Shown: positions 35,663 through 44,943, counted from the first letter of the stretch. The stretch is 64,000 nt of DNA from Anaerobacillus arseniciselenatis (GCF_001865995.1 NZ_MLQQ01000010.1:124001-188000), one strand, 5' to 3'. The notes: generated from the sequence alone by a model not told the origin. Made by a program: numbers and translations.

Positions 35663-36421
35663 TTATCTCTCTCCTTTTATACGTGGCAATTGTTCTTTTA
35701 ATAGTCTTGGTAAATAATCGGCTTCGTAAACATCATTAGGTAGATTGATAGGATCATTTTCTGTTTCAAAAACGACTTCTTGAATCGTATTCACTAAAGC
35801 ATACATGTAATATTCATATAAAAATTCATAGCTAAACACCTCATCAGGAATGTCAGTATCGAAACAAACTTGCGGGTCACAATAATTCAAGTAAGTTCGA
35901 CAAGAAATCGGTCGCACTTCATACGCCTTACATTTGTTTGTTTTTTTATCTAATAATGGACAAGCAACTTGCTTTTGAATATACTTTCTCTTGAAATCGT
36001 GATCCGTTTGAAAATCTATGCTATTAATTTGCTCAAGATCTTCCGTTTCGTAATAGTTTTCAAGGTGTGCGATGAGCTCTTGTTTTTCTTGATCGGGCAT
36101 TTCCTCGATATATTGAGAGATTAGCTTTGCTTCCATTTTCGTTACAATGATCGGAAAATAACAGCAATGACTACAACCTTCAAAACAACTCGGCTTCACC
36201 TTCACCTTCTCTTCAATCCGCTCAATCTCTTTATCTATGACTGAAAGCTTTCGTTTAAAAGCTGTACTGACAAATTTATCACGGCTAGCATCTCCATACT
36301 GCTCAAACTGATCTTCTATCGCTTGCATAAAGCGGGAATCGTCCGGAATATGCTTGTCATTAATCTCTTGGCATATTCTCTCCATATCTTTTATCGTTAA
36401 AAATTGTTTCAAAACGTCCAC
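35663..36421 (-). CDS. YkgJ family cysteine-cluster protein
   Basis: Protein of 252 residues with the characteristic cysteines: FEGCSHCCYFPI (about 84-95), then VACPLL, NKCKAY and RPISCRTYLNYCDPQVC. These are expected to bind zinc or an iron-sulfur cluster; the biochemical role is not established. The first 75 residues form a charged helical extension. Head of a unit with two microprotein genes downstream. Confidence 0.8.
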   Translation of the reverse strand: MDVLKQFLTIKDMERICQEINDKHIPDDSRFMQAIEDQFEQYGDASRDKFVSTAFKRKLSVIDKEIERIEEKVKVKPSCFEGCSHCCYFPIIVTKMEAKLISQYIEEMPDQEKQELIAHLENYYETEDLEQINSIDFQTDHDFKRKYIQKQVACPLLDKKTNKCKAYEVRPISCRTYLNYCDPQVCFDTDIPDEVFSYEFLYEYYMYALVNTIQEVVFETENDPINLPNDVYEADYLPRLLKEQLPRIKGER

Positions 36422-36853
36422 TCCTTAATTGTGTTGACTACTATTATTTGAGCTATAAAAAACTAACTACTAGCGAGGTCACCTCTAATAATTGACATGA
36501 CCTATTACGAACTTTCTACAATCTATAGTACTATCTACTAATCGTTTCGCTATTTAAGCAAAACGTCCACCCTTAATAGTAGAACAATTAGCCGCTAAAA
36601 TCTACACTTGATGACTAGTGTTTGTTTCCAGATATCCATTTTCGCAAATTCAAGATATTTTACCATTCTCAAGCTGTCATTCGCACCATCACCAACAACA
36701 TCTGTTGTATTAAGGTGAAAATCAGTTAGGGGGGAAACTGCACGGGATACTCCCCCATTGTTCTGTTATCTCCCACTAATTATTATGGCAACTCTTGGTC
36801 AACTAACGTAAGCGAACACGTTTTAACAAGAGGTTAGACCGCACTCCCAAATA
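36422..36853. other. Gene-free stretch upstream of the YkgJ gene
   Basis: About 430 bp, AT-rich with one G/C-rich patch near 36730-36765 (GGGGGGAAACT ... ACTCCCCC, a possible hairpin). No frame with a ribosome site. I see none of the window's dispersed repeat families here. Confidence 0.4.
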
Positions 36854-37819
36854 TTAAAAGTGGAGTTCATACTGTCTAAATTTAGTACTGCCGGTATATT
36901 TTAAATTCATGGATTTTAATATTCTTGAAGCAGTATAAGGAGAAGGAAGGTGGAGGAAATTCCTCAATTTTTGGTTAGTAATCGTTTTACCTAGGAGCAA
37001 ATAATAGTGTTTTAATGAAGGTATATGCGCTTCTTTGGATTCGAATAAACACTTCGGACAGTACCAACTCCCTTTTTTTCGCTCCATTGGAAGTGCAGAA
37101 CAATTAGGACAATGTACACCCGTTAAAATTGCACTTTCTGGGACTTTTAATTGCTCTAATATATCAACTTTTTTAGGCTCGTGACAATTGATCAGATGGT
37201 CAGAAAAGGAATCTAAGTCATGGATGATTTTGCGCCTTGTGTTAAACGTCTGTTGTATTGAAAGAATTTTTGCGGGTAAGTTATCGGCGAGGTAAACCAT
37301 CTCTAATGCTTCTTTATAATCTGAAGAAGCTTTAATAATCGTAGTTGGATTGGCAATTACCACAAGCGGAATGATTGGTAGGGATGGGAGGTTATTAATA
37401 TTGAGCCACTTTTTTAATTTTCTTTGCTGATTAATGACTTGAGGTATGGGATTTTCCATGCCTTCTTCTACTCCGTTTTTTTCTCTAATTAACTGCTTAA
37501 AATTACCGTCAAAATATAATGATCCTACATAATTTTTCACTTCAATGATTAGAAGGCAGTTTGGCGTATTAATTAATATATCGATTTGAAAAAAGTTATC
37601 ATTTGCGATGCGCAATCTTAAATCATGAAGTATGTGGAAATGGTTGGAGGAGAAATCTTTTAAATAATAATCAATCGATTTTTCACCAAAGTAACCTGCC
37701 TTCGCTTTACCTAATTCTTGCTCAACTCTAGGACGTTTTACATAATTTTTAGATAATCTCAATAAGGCTGCTTCTAAACTTTCAACTTTTAATGGAATTT
37801 GTATTGCTTTTTTCATCAT
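36854..37819 (-). CDS. NERD nuclease-related domain protein with zinc ribbon
   Basis: Protein of 321 residues. The NERD domain (about 40-160) contains FFQIDILINTPNCLLIIEVKNY, with Asp and the E-x-K pair of the PD-(D/E)xK nuclease fold. A later zinc ribbon has CPNCSALP and WYCPKCLF, followed by a C-terminal helical region that may be a winged helix. NERD proteins are inferred DNA-processing enzymes, but no reaction is proven for this type. Ribosome site AGGTGGTG. It stands alone next to a repeat array. Confidence 0.8.
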   Translation of the reverse strand: MMKKAIQIPLKVESLEAALLRLSKNYVKRPRVEQELGKAKAGYFGEKSIDYYLKDFSSNHFHILHDLRLRIANDNFFQIDILINTPNCLLIIEVKNYVGSLYFDGNFKQLIREKNGVEEGMENPIPQVINQQRKLKKWLNINNLPSLPIIPLVVIANPTTIIKASSDYKEALEMVYLADNLPAKILSIQQTFNTRRKIIHDLDSFSDHLINCHEPKKVDILEQLKVPESAILTGVHCPNCSALPMERKKGSWYCPKCLFESKEAHIPSLKHYYLLLGKTITNQKLRNFLHLPSPYTASRILKSMNLKYTGSTKFRQYELHF

Positions 37820-37889
37820 AATTAAGTCACCACCTATTTTTTTGCTGATATTATTCTTTTTTGAGATTAAAATTTCCTGCTTATTTTTT

Positions 37890-38312
37890 AATTTTTTTGC
37901 GATTTTTGAATTTTTTTTGCGTTACGTATCTTCTTTCTTGCGATACTCACAGTTTTTTTGCATGCCTTATTTTAGAGGTGTGCTTTTATTGAGTTAATCG
38001 CTTTTTTCTTGCGATTTTCCACTTTTTCTTGCGTTACGCACCTTCTTTCTTGCGATTTCCACGTTTCTTTTTGCACAGCTCATTCTAGGGGTATCCATTT
38101 ATTGAGTTATTCAAAATTTTCTTGCGATTTTCCACTTTCTTCTTGCGTTACGCTCCTTCTTTCTTGCGATTTCCACAGTTTTTTTGCACAGCTCATTCTA
38201 GGGGTATCCATTTATTGAGTTATTCAAAATTTTCTTGCGATTTTCCACTTTCTTCTTGCCTTACGCTCCTTCTTTCTTGCGATTTCCACAGTTTTTTTGC
38301 ACGCTTTTATTA
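37890..38312. repeat. Tandem array of 112-113-bp units built from 20-21-bp subunits
   Basis: TTGC anchors begin at 37897, 37917, 37938, 37958; 38009, 38029, 38050, 38071; 38122, 38143, 38164, 38184; 38235, 38256, 38277, 38297. Each block has four anchors 20-21 bp apart and then a 51-bp spacer, with a superperiod of 112-113 bp. The last two blocks are nearly identical and the first is degraded. It lies between the NERD gene and the ABC-F terminators. Frames of 62-69 codons here are not genes. Confidence 0.85.
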
Positions 38313-38333
38313 AGTAAGATCTAGAATTTAAAA

Positions 38334-38372
38334 GAGGGCGTCCTCAAAAGCTAAGCTTTGAGGACGCCCTCT
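38334..38372. terminator. Long perfect hairpin after the ABC-F gene (second terminator)
   Basis: GAGGGCGTCCTCAAAAGC pairs with GCTTTGAGGACGCCCTC over about 17 bp. It forms a tandem pair with the terminator at 38380. Confidence 0.6.
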
Positions 38373-38379
38373 CCAATAG

Positions 38380-38405
38380 AAAAACCCCGGCTAACACCGG
38401 GTTTT
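38380..38405 (-). terminator. Terminator of the ABC-F gene
   Basis: AAAACCCCGG and CCGGGTTTTT form a GC-rich stem with T tail on the minus strand, 4 bp after the stop codon. Confidence 0.8.
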
Positions 38406-38408
38406 TCA

Positions 38409-40310
38409 TCAACTATTCTCAATCTCCTCGACTAACAGCGAAAGTTCTTCCCAACGTTCCATCGCTGCTTCCAACTCTGCATCGACTTCTTTTTGTTTAG
38501 CAAACAATTCGTTAATGCGGCCGATATCACTTCCGGCAGCGGCTATTTCTTTTTCTAATGCTTCTTTCTTTTCTTCGAGTGCTGCAATACGATCTTCGAT
38601 ACCGTTCCACTCTTGTTGATCTTTATAAGAAAGCTTTTTCTTGCGTTCTTTTCGTGGTTGCTCTTGCTTCTTAGACGTTGCAGCTTCCTTCTCAATTGCT
38701 GCTTCTAATTCACGTTTCTGCTGTTCTTCTTCCATAAAATCGGAGTAACTTCCTTGGAAACGATCCACCGATCCACCACCGAACACTAACAAATGATCGA
38801 CGACGCGATCTAAAAAGTAGCGGTCATGTGACACAGTAATGACGACGCCTGGAAACTGATCTAAATAATCTTCTAATATGCTTAAAGTTTGTATATCCAG
38901 ATCATTCGTTGGCTCATCTAAAAATAACACGTTCGGTTCGGTCATTAATATTTTTAACAAGTATAGGCGACGTCGTTCTCCACCAGATAAACGACGAATG
39001 TACGTCCATTGCATTGCTCGTGAAAATAAAAAGCGTTCTAGCATTTGCTCGGCAGTAATTGTTTGACCGTCTGCTGTGTGGACGACTTCAGCAACTTCTT
39101 TTATAAACTCAACAACACGTAAATCGCCGTTCATTTCTTCATCGCCTTGCGTATAGTAGCCTATTTTTACAGTTTCACCTACATCAATTCCACCACTGTC
39201 CGGTTCAATGCGTCCAGCCAAAATATTCAGTAACGTTGACTTCCCGCTTCCATTAGGTCCGATAATCCCTAGCCGTTCCCCGGGAACAACTAAATAACTA
39301 AAGTCCTTGATCAGCTCCTCACCATCAAAAGATTTGGATACCCCTTCTACTTCAATGACTTTGTCACCGAGACGCTTTGAGCCAATCGAAAACTCAACAT
39401 CTTGTTTGATCGCCAATCCTTTTTGATTTTGTAAATCATCTACACGTTGGATACGGGCTTTTTGTTTCGTCGTTCTTGCTTTTGCTCCACGGCGAAGCCA
39501 TGCCAATTCTCTTCTTAATATATTTTGCCGTTTTGCTTCATTTTGCTCAGCGATCATTTCTCTTTCTGCTTTTTTCTCTAAAAAAACCTCATAGTTACCT
39601 TCGTAAGTGTAAAGCTCGCCACCGTCTAGTTCGAAAATTTGATTCGTTACTCGATTTAAAAAGTAGCGATCATGGGTAACTAACAGTAAGGCACCTTTAT
39701 ATTGCGATAAAAATCCTTCTAACCATTCAATCGTTTCATTATCTAAATGGTTTGTTGGCTCATCTAAAATAAGAAGATCGGCTTTTTGAATTAACGCTTT
39801 GGCAATAGCAACACGTTTTTTTTGCCCACCTGACAATTGAGTGACAGACTTTGAAAAATCGGTGATTCCTAAACGTGTTAATACTGTTTTCGCAACTGTA
39901 TTTGCTTCCCAAGCATCTAGTTCATCCATTTTCTGTTGCTTTTGAAAAAGTCGAGTTTGTAACTTTTCACTTTCTGGATTTTTTTCTAAATCTGCTAATG
40001 CAACTTCGTATTCCCGCATTGCAACCATGATCGCAGATTCACCAAAATATATTTGCTCTAAAACTGTTAGAGATGCATCAAGTTCTGGTTGTTGCGATAA
40101 ATATTCAATATGAAATTGATTGGCATGAATGATTTTACCGTTATCTTTCCCTTCAATTCCAGCAAGGATTTTTAACAGTGTCGATTTCCCGGTACCATTG
40201 ACACCAATGAGACCGATTCGATCTTTTTCAGAAATCGTAAATGAAAGGTCGTCAAACAATGTTTTATCACCATATGTTTTATGTAAATTTTCAACTGAAA
40301 GTATGCTCAT
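38409..40310 (-). CDS. ABC-F family ribosome-associated ATPase (Uup/YfmR type)
   Basis: Soluble protein of 633 residues with two ABC ATPase domains and no membrane part. Walker A motifs are GVNGTGKSTLL and GPNGSGKSTLL, the signatures LSGGQKKR and LSGGERRR, and Walker B motifs LLILDEPTNHLD and VLFLDEPTNDLD. A charged linker (RRELAWLRRGAKARTTKQKARI) lies between domains, and a C-terminal coiled coil (about 545-630) is typical of Uup. B. subtilis YfmR relieves ribosome stalling with EF-P. The leader carries a MITE only about 35 bp upstream of the start. Confidence 0.9.
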   Translation of the reverse strand: MSILSVENLHKTYGDKTLFDDLSFTISEKDRIGLIGVNGTGKSTLLKILAGIEGKDNGKIIHANQFHIEYLSQQPELDASLTVLEQIYFGESAIMVAMREYEVALADLEKNPESEKLQTRLFQKQQKMDELDAWEANTVAKTVLTRLGITDFSKSVTQLSGGQKKRVAIAKALIQKADLLILDEPTNHLDNETIEWLEGFLSQYKGALLLVTHDRYFLNRVTNQIFELDGGELYTYEGNYEVFLEKKAEREMIAEQNEAKRQNILRRELAWLRRGAKARTTKQKARIQRVDDLQNQKGLAIKQDVEFSIGSKRLGDKVIEVEGVSKSFDGEELIKDFSYLVVPGERLGIIGPNGSGKSTLLNILAGRIEPDSGGIDVGETVKIGYYTQGDEEMNGDLRVVEFIKEVAEVVHTADGQTITAEQMLERFLFSRAMQWTYIRRLSGGERRRLYLLKILMTEPNVLFLDEPTNDLDIQTLSILEDYLDQFPGVVITVSHDRYFLDRVVDHLLVFGGGSVDRFQGSYSDFMEEEQQKRELEAAIEKEAATSKKQEQPRKERKKKLSYKDQQEWNGIEDRIAALEEKKEALEKEIAAAGSDIGRINELFAKQKEVDAELEAAMERWEELSLLVEEIENS

Positions 40311-40345
40311 GAAACCATTCCCTTGTTCATTCGTATAGTTAGTAA

Positions 40346-40466
40346 CTGAGTGAATTCATAATTACCAAAAATGAGCCACATCACTCAATATATAGTTTGC
40401 GAATAGTTTTGACGCAACTATATATTAATCTTAGTGGTGGAAATAATGGATTATGGAATTCATTAT
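40346..40466. mobile_element. MITE-like palindromic element, copy 11 (subtype B)
   Basis: GAGTGAATTCATAATTACC ... CAATATATAGTTTGCG, loop, CGCAACTATATATTAATC ... ATTATGGAATTCATTA. It sits directly upstream of the ABC-F gene. Confidence 0.75.
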
Positions 40467-40549
40467 TTCCATTATAGCAAATCTCTACGGCAATAGTTGC
40501 CTTACAGCTTAAAGTTATTTTTATGAACAATTTTAACAAGAAAACTTAA

Positions 40550-40669
40550 TTGAGTGAATTTCATAATTACCTCAATTGAGCAATATCAAACTATATGTAG
40601 TTGCGAGAGGTTTGACGCAACTACATATAGTTACTTAATGGCGATAATATTAAATTATGAAATTCACAA
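40550..40669. mobile_element. MITE-like palindromic element, copy 12 (subtype A)
   Basis: TTGAGTGAATTTCATAATTA ... CTATATGTAGTTGCG, loop, CGCAACTACATATAG ... AATTATGAAATTCAC. The core arms are a perfect 15-bp match. It ends about 58 bp before the DUF4870-like gene. Only 83 bp separate it from copy 11. Confidence 0.8.
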
Positions 40670-40726
40670 AATTTAGGCGAAAACAAAAAGACTTTCGTGA
40701 ATACATTAAAGAAGGAGGTGATGAAA

Positions 40727-41047
40727 ATGGAAGAAAGAGATTATCGTATGTTAGCAATGCTTATTTATTTGATTAGCTTTTTTACAGCATTTATTGGTCC
40801 TCTTCTTATTTGGTTACTTAAAAAAGATGACTCCGATTTTATTGATCATCATGGTAGGGAATACTTTAATTTTTTAATTTCAATTACGGTTTACTTTATA
40901 ATTAGTGGCATATTAGTATTGCTTGTTATCGGGATCTTTTTACTTATTGCTCTAAGTATTGCCGCATTCATCTTTACAATTATTGCGGCGGTCAAAGCCT
41001 ATGATGGTGAGTATTATCGGTTCCCATTTATATTTAGAATTTTATAA
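40727..41047 (+). CDS. DUF4870 (Tic20-like) small membrane protein
   Basis: Protein of 106 residues with three membrane helices. MLAMLIYLISFFTAFIGPLL and the following WLLKKDDSDFIDHHGREYFNF are the DUF4870 signature, followed by a double helix and the closing VKAYDGEYYRFPFIF. The start at 40727 has AAGGAGGTGA eight bases upstream. Function unknown. Confidence 0.85.
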   Translation: MEERDYRMLAMLIYLISFFTAFIGPLLIWLLKKDDSDFIDHHGREYFNFLISITVYFIISGILVLLVIGIFLLIALSIAAFIFTIIAAVKAYDGEYYRFPFIFRIL

Positions 41048-41052
41048 GACAT

Positions 41053-41093
41053 AAACGGTAACGGCCTACTCCATAAAGGTTGTTACCGTTTTT
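41053..41093 (+). terminator. Terminator of the DUF4870 gene
   Basis: AAACGGTAAC pairs with GTTACCGTTT, with inner CCT/AGG, then TTT. Confidence 0.75.
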
Positions 41094-41285
41094 CCACTCT
41101 CCATGCCCCATTAACTTCTACTAACCCTAGTCCGTACAGTACCATCAACTCCACTGAAACTAAATATTTAAGATTTACCGCACCTCTAAAAAAAGCAACT
41201 ATTTCTCTATCAAAAGTTTGCATATTATCATGGTCAAAACAATATTTATAATTAGCGCAAGTTCGCTAGAAGGGATCGTGAAATT

Positions 41286-41894
41286 ATGCATGTTGCAGAT
41301 GGAGTCCTAAGCATTACGGTTGCAGCGACAACATCCATTGCCGCTGTTGGACTTTTAGCCTACTCACTAAAAGGAATTAAAGAAGAGGAAGTGCCAAAGA
41401 TCAGTTTACTAACTGGAGCCTTCTTCGTCTCTTCACTCATCAATATTCCAATCGGACCTACTTCTGTTCATCCGTTGCTCGGCGGATTTCTCGGCTTAAT
41501 TCTCGGCCGTAGGGCTCCATTAGGAATCTTTATAGGATTAATTCTTCAAGCCACGTTATTTCAGCACGGCGGCTTAAGTACTTTAGGAGCAAACACGTTA
41601 TTAATGTCGATCCCGGCCTTATTTATATATTGGCTAGCTAATATATTTAAGCGCTACTCACCGTTTATTAAAGGTTTTTTTGCTGGCTTTTTAGCAATAT
41701 GTGGCGGAGTATTATTATTAGCTATTCTCCTCCTTATTTCCGACCAACGTTACGGGGCAGGAACTTTCTCTGTTATTAACATCATGTTTATTGCCTATTT
41801 GCCACTAGCAATTTTAGAAGGGGTTTTAACCGGCTTTGCCGTCAAATATTTATATACTGTCCGACCAACTTTATTTGAAATCAAAAAGGAGTGA
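41286..41894 (+). CDS. CbiM/NikM-type nickel/cobalt ECF transporter substrate-binding subunit
   Basis: Integral membrane protein of 202 residues. The N-terminus MHVADGVLS contains the conserved His2 which, with the N-terminal amine, coordinates Ni2+ or Co2+. INIPIGPTSVHPLLGGFLG supplies further metal-binding histidines, and LQATLFQHGGLSTLGAN is diagnostic. First gene of a four-gene operon. Whether nickel or cobalt is the substrate is not decided by sequence; the accompanying DUF4198-type protein favours nickel. No cobalamin riboswitch is evident in the leader. Confidence 0.88.
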   Translation: MHVADGVLSITVAATTSIAAVGLLAYSLKGIKEEEVPKISLLTGAFFVSSLINIPIGPTSVHPLLGGFLGLILGRRAPLGIFIGLILQATLFQHGGLSTLGANTLLMSIPALFIYWLANIFKRYSPFIKGFFAGFLAICGGVLLLAILLLISDQRYGAGTFSVINIMFIAYLPLAILEGVLTGFAVKYLYTVRPTLFEIKKE

Positions 41895-41906
41895 GGGGTA
41901 CCGCTT

Positions 41907-42314
41907 GTGAAAATACGATTAAAACAAAACCTTTTATTGATCATCGTGATATTTCTTATGCAACCTGAAGAGGTTTTTGCTCACCGCATGCTCGTTGAAG
42001 TAGTCGACGACGGAGTTATCCAAGTTCGGTACGATGACGGTACCCGTTCAGGGATTGCAAAAGTCACTGCTTATGACGACCTAGGCGACCTTCTCTTTGA
42101 AGAGAACGTGAATGAAAACGGCATCGTTTACTTTGATTCGAGTATTAATATAGCTCAAATTGTCGCTGATGACGGGATGGGTCACCGAGCTACTTGGACA
42201 AATGACAGAGAGGAACCAATACCTCTTATACCAGTTTGGATGAGGACATTATTAGGCGTATCACTACTCTTGTTTATTGCCTCATTCTTCCATTACCGCA
42301 ACCAAAAAAAATAA
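41907..42314 (+). CDS. Exported single-pass accessory protein of the Ni/Co transporter
   Basis: Protein of 135 residues with a signal peptide ending VFAHRM, a small beta domain (VRYDDGTRSGIAKVTAYDDL) and a C-terminal membrane anchor (TLLGVSLLLFIASFFHY). GTG start 12 bp after the CbiM-type stop. Position and topology match the NikL/NikN-like accessory components of nickel ECF systems, but the sequence is not specific. The His immediately after the cleavage site could bind metal. Confidence 0.65.
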   Translation: MKIRLKQNLLLIIVIFLMQPEEVFAHRMLVEVVDDGVIQVRYDDGTRSGIAKVTAYDDLGDLLFEENVNENGIVYFDSSINIAQIVADDGMGHRATWTNDREEPIPLIPVWMRTLLGVSLLLFIASFFHYRNQKK

Positions 42315-42333
42315 ACAACGAGGTGCTAATTAA

Positions 42334-43173
42334 ATGAAAAGGACACTGACATTTATTTTTATTGCTACATTATTTTTCACACTGTTTTTAACACCAAAAG
42401 CATTTGCTCATGAACTTTTTATCGAAGTAAAAGAAGATCGGCAAACTGGAGAATTACGGATCGATGTATTGTGGGGACATATTAGAGATTTTCTTGAGGT
42501 AGCAAACTACGAAGATTTCGAATTATTTGTACGTGACCCTGGCGGTAATGTTGAACAACTAGAACTTGAAGGCATCGGAGTTCAAGGACGAGCACATTTA
42601 ATACCACAAACAGAAGGTGAATATGTTTTTTTGGCAAATCGAAAAGCGGGTACATACACTCCAGGCGATGGTATTACGAGATTAAGTGTTCAAATGGCAA
42701 AGACTGTTTACCATGTTGGCGATGGACCAGAAACAGTCAGCCAACCAGTTGATTTACTTTTAGATATTGTCCCAGAAACTAGCGTAAAAAACTTTGATAT
42801 TGGGACATTTAAAGGCAATGTGTTATTAAACGGGAGCACAATCGCAGAGGCAACCGTTACTGCCTACGGGCCGAAGGATGAAATCTTAGAAGGGACTACC
42901 GATAGCGATGGCGCTTTTGAGTTTGAAATAACATCAAACGGACAATGGTTATTAAAAGCTAATATTGAAACTGAAGAAAGCGGCAATGTTGACGGAGGTG
43001 ACTATGAACTCACTAGTCGGACTTCAACGTTATTAATTGATAATACAAAAGAGGCACCCGCAACAACTACATCAACAACTAACGCGAACCCATTCACTCT
43101 TATTACAATATTAGTTATTGGCTTACTTCTAGGTTCTGCGTTAACTTTTATGTTCACAAAAGGGAAAAAATAA
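42334..43173 (+). CDS. DUF4198-type exported protein of the Ni/Co transporter operon
   Basis: Protein of 279 residues: a signal peptide ending KAFAHELF, with a histidine next to the cleavage site as in the preceding protein; a DUF4198-like beta domain (about 25-150); a carboxypeptidase-regulatory-like domain with GTFKGNVLLNGSTIAEATVT; a Thr-rich spacer; and a C-terminal helix (ITILVIGLLLGSALTFMF). DUF4198 proteins accompany nickel ECF transporters. Probably a membrane-anchored extracytoplasmic metal-handling component. Confidence 0.75.
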   Translation: MKRTLTFIFIATLFFTLFLTPKAFAHELFIEVKEDRQTGELRIDVLWGHIRDFLEVANYEDFELFVRDPGGNVEQLELEGIGVQGRAHLIPQTEGEYVFLANRKAGTYTPGDGITRLSVQMAKTVYHVGDGPETVSQPVDLLLDIVPETSVKNFDIGTFKGNVLLNGSTIAEATVTAYGPKDEILEGTTDSDGAFEFEITSNGQWLLKANIETEESGNVDGGDYELTSRTSTLLIDNTKEAPATTTSTTNANPFTLITILVIGLLLGSALTFMFTKGKK

Positions 43174-43189
43174 CAAATACGTTTAGAGG

Positions 43190-43306
43190 GTGAGACAAAA
43201 GTGTCTGACACCACGCGGACCCTACTAAATATAGACGTAAAGATTTATCATATGTCTATATTCGGTGTCTAGCGGTGTCTGACACTTTGTTTTGTCCCAC
43301 CCTCGA
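43190..43306. terminator. GTGTCTGACAC-family hairpin inside the Ni/Co operon
   Basis: GAGGGTGAGACAAAAGTGTC pairs with its near-complement ending TTTGTCCCACCCTC, with inner GTGTCTGACACC / GGTGTCTGACAC copies. It lies between the third and fourth operon genes and might attenuate expression of the last. Confidence 0.65.
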
Positions 43307-43370
43307 GTACATTACTTAGTATTCGGGGGGAGTTTCATACACATACAATACTAGGATAGTTGGTGAGTTA

Positions 43371-44120
43371 ATGCCAAAAACACAAGGTGATATTCAATCT
43401 GATTTAGTAGGGGTTTCAGCATGGGCACTTTCGTGGGAGGCGAGAGCAAAATTATTAGCGGTTATTGTCTTTATTTTTGGCGTCATAAGCCTTAATACAG
43501 CCTCTTTTGCTTTTATCGCTTTTTTTATATCTGTCATTGGTGCTCTTTGGATGGGATTATCAATTATTTTTTTACTGAAAAGGTATTTAATTATCGCACC
43601 GTTTTTACTTTTGATGACCGTTCCATTACTATTTAGTAGTGGTTTTCCAATAGAGATTGAACAAGTGTCATTTGCCTCAATTATTATTTTAAAAGCGGTC
43701 ACGTGTATGACAGTGATGACGATTCTATTACACACACAAACGATCGATGATTTTATGGATAGCCTAGCACATTTGAAAGTTCCGCCGATTGTAATTACCA
43801 TTCTTTTATTATCTTACCGTTACGTATTTTTATTTTTTGACGATATTCAAAAAATGCAATTGGCGGCTAGATCTCGGTTTTTCTCTGGAAAAATCACGCT
43901 GAGAAATTTGAAAATATACGGACAACTTATGGGAGGACTGCTCATTAAGTCACTAGACCGCGCAGAGAATGTGTATAAAGCAATGACCGCTCGTTGTTTT
44001 AACGGCACATTACGTGTTGGTAACGCTAAACAGCTGAACCGTTCAGATATATTTAAAACCGTAGCCTCATTTACGTTAATTTTTGCATTAATTGCAGTTG
44101 AAAGAATTTATTTTTTGTAA
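43371..44120 (+). CDS. CbiQ/EcfT-type transmembrane component of the Ni/Co transporter
   Basis: ECF T-subunit of 249 residues with about five membrane helices in the first half. The two Ala-Arg coupling motifs that contact the ATPases are visible as QLAARSRFF (about 162) and KAMTARCF (about 205). Last gene before a strong terminator. The expected ATPase gene (cbiO/nikO) does not follow, so the system must borrow an ATPase or depends on one encoded elsewhere. Confidence 0.85.
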   Translation: MPKTQGDIQSDLVGVSAWALSWEARAKLLAVIVFIFGVISLNTASFAFIAFFISVIGALWMGLSIIFLLKRYLIIAPFLLLMTVPLLFSSGFPIEIEQVSFASIIILKAVTCMTVMTILLHTQTIDDFMDSLAHLKVPPIVITILLLSYRYVFLFFDDIQKMQLAARSRFFSGKITLRNLKIYGQLMGGLLIKSLDRAENVYKAMTARCFNGTLRVGNAKQLNRSDIFKTVASFTLIFALIAVERIYFL

Positions 44121-44178
44121 GGGAGCGTCTCTAGTACTTCTTAACATTTAGGCAGATGAACAAAATGGCATATAATGC

Positions 44179-44224
44179 AAAAAGGGGTATTTCATCGACA
44201 TCCGCTGTCTTGAATACCCCTTTT
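44179..44224 (+). terminator. Terminator of the Ni/Co transporter operon
   Basis: AAAAAGGGGTATT pairs with GAATACCCCTTTT and is followed by T; it may also serve lrgB on the other strand. Confidence 0.75.
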
Positions 44225-44256
44225 GACTCAACTTAATTTAACGTTTAGCCTACCTT

Positions 44257-44943
44257 CTATATGAAAAACGGCACTAAAATTGGTGCAGCTATAGAAGTAA
44301 AGATCGCTGCTAAGCCCATTGCGACTCCGGCAATCGCCCCTTGCAACTCCCCTTCTGTAGCAGCTTGCGCCGTCCCTTGTCCATGGGAAATTGTTCCGAG
44401 TGCTAGCCCCCTGGAAAGCGGATGATCAATTTTCGCAACATTCATTAATGACGGTCCAATCATAGTTCCGAGAATACCCGTTGCAACGACGAACGCTGCA
44501 GTCAGCGCTGGATCACCACCGATGATATTAGAGATTTCAACAGCAACAGGTACTGTCACTGATTTCACACTTACCGAAGCTAAGATTTCATTTGATAAAG
44601 AAAATAACTTCGTCAGAAAAATCGCTGCTAAAATCGTCGACATCGTTCCGATCACGATACCAACTAAAGCTGGTCCGCTATGCTTTTTTATAATTTGACG
44701 ATTTTTATAAAGAGGAACGGCTAAAGCAACCGTTGCAGGACCTAATAGAAAAGTCATGATATCTTTTGCCAGTGTGTAATCTTCAAATGTTAATCCGAAT
44801 GACATTAATAAAATAATAATTAACGCCGTACTGAAAAATACTGGTGTTGTAAAAGGTGATGGGTAACGTTTCCCAACCACCTTTGATAACATGTATGCAC
44901 CGATGGTCATTGCAATACTAAGCAGAGTGACGAGTACGATCAT
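44257..44943 (-). CDS. lrgB: LrgB/CidB family membrane protein
   Basis: Membrane protein of 228 residues. The family hallmark SVKSVTVPVAVEIS, IGGDPALTAAFVVATG and the following SRGLALGTISHGQGTAQA are all present. With LrgA it forms a holin/antiholin-like system that in Bacillus acts in pyruvate uptake. The start at ATG 44943 has GAAGG eight bases upstream and overlaps the lrgA end by about 26 bp, so the pair is coupled. Confidence 0.9.
   Translation of the reverse strand: MIVLVTLLSIAMTIGAYMLSKVVGKRYPSPFTTPVFFSTALIIILLMSFGLTFEDYTLAKDIMTFLLGPATVALAVPLYKNRQIIKKHSGPALVGIVIGTMSTILAAIFLTKLFSLSNEILASVSVKSVTVPVAVEISNIIGGDPALTAAFVVATGILGTMIGPSLMNVAKIDHPLSRGLALGTISHGQGTAQAATEGELQGAIAGVAMGLAAIFTSIAAPILVPFFI

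Noticed and set aside
37900..38313. Frames of 63-69 codons rich in Ser/Cys/Phe
   Set aside because: They lie wholly in the 113-bp tandem array, and lack ribosome sites.
41094..41285. Cobalamin or NiCo riboswitch upstream of the CbiM-type gene
   Set aside because: I could not find the conserved core motifs of either riboswitch by eye.
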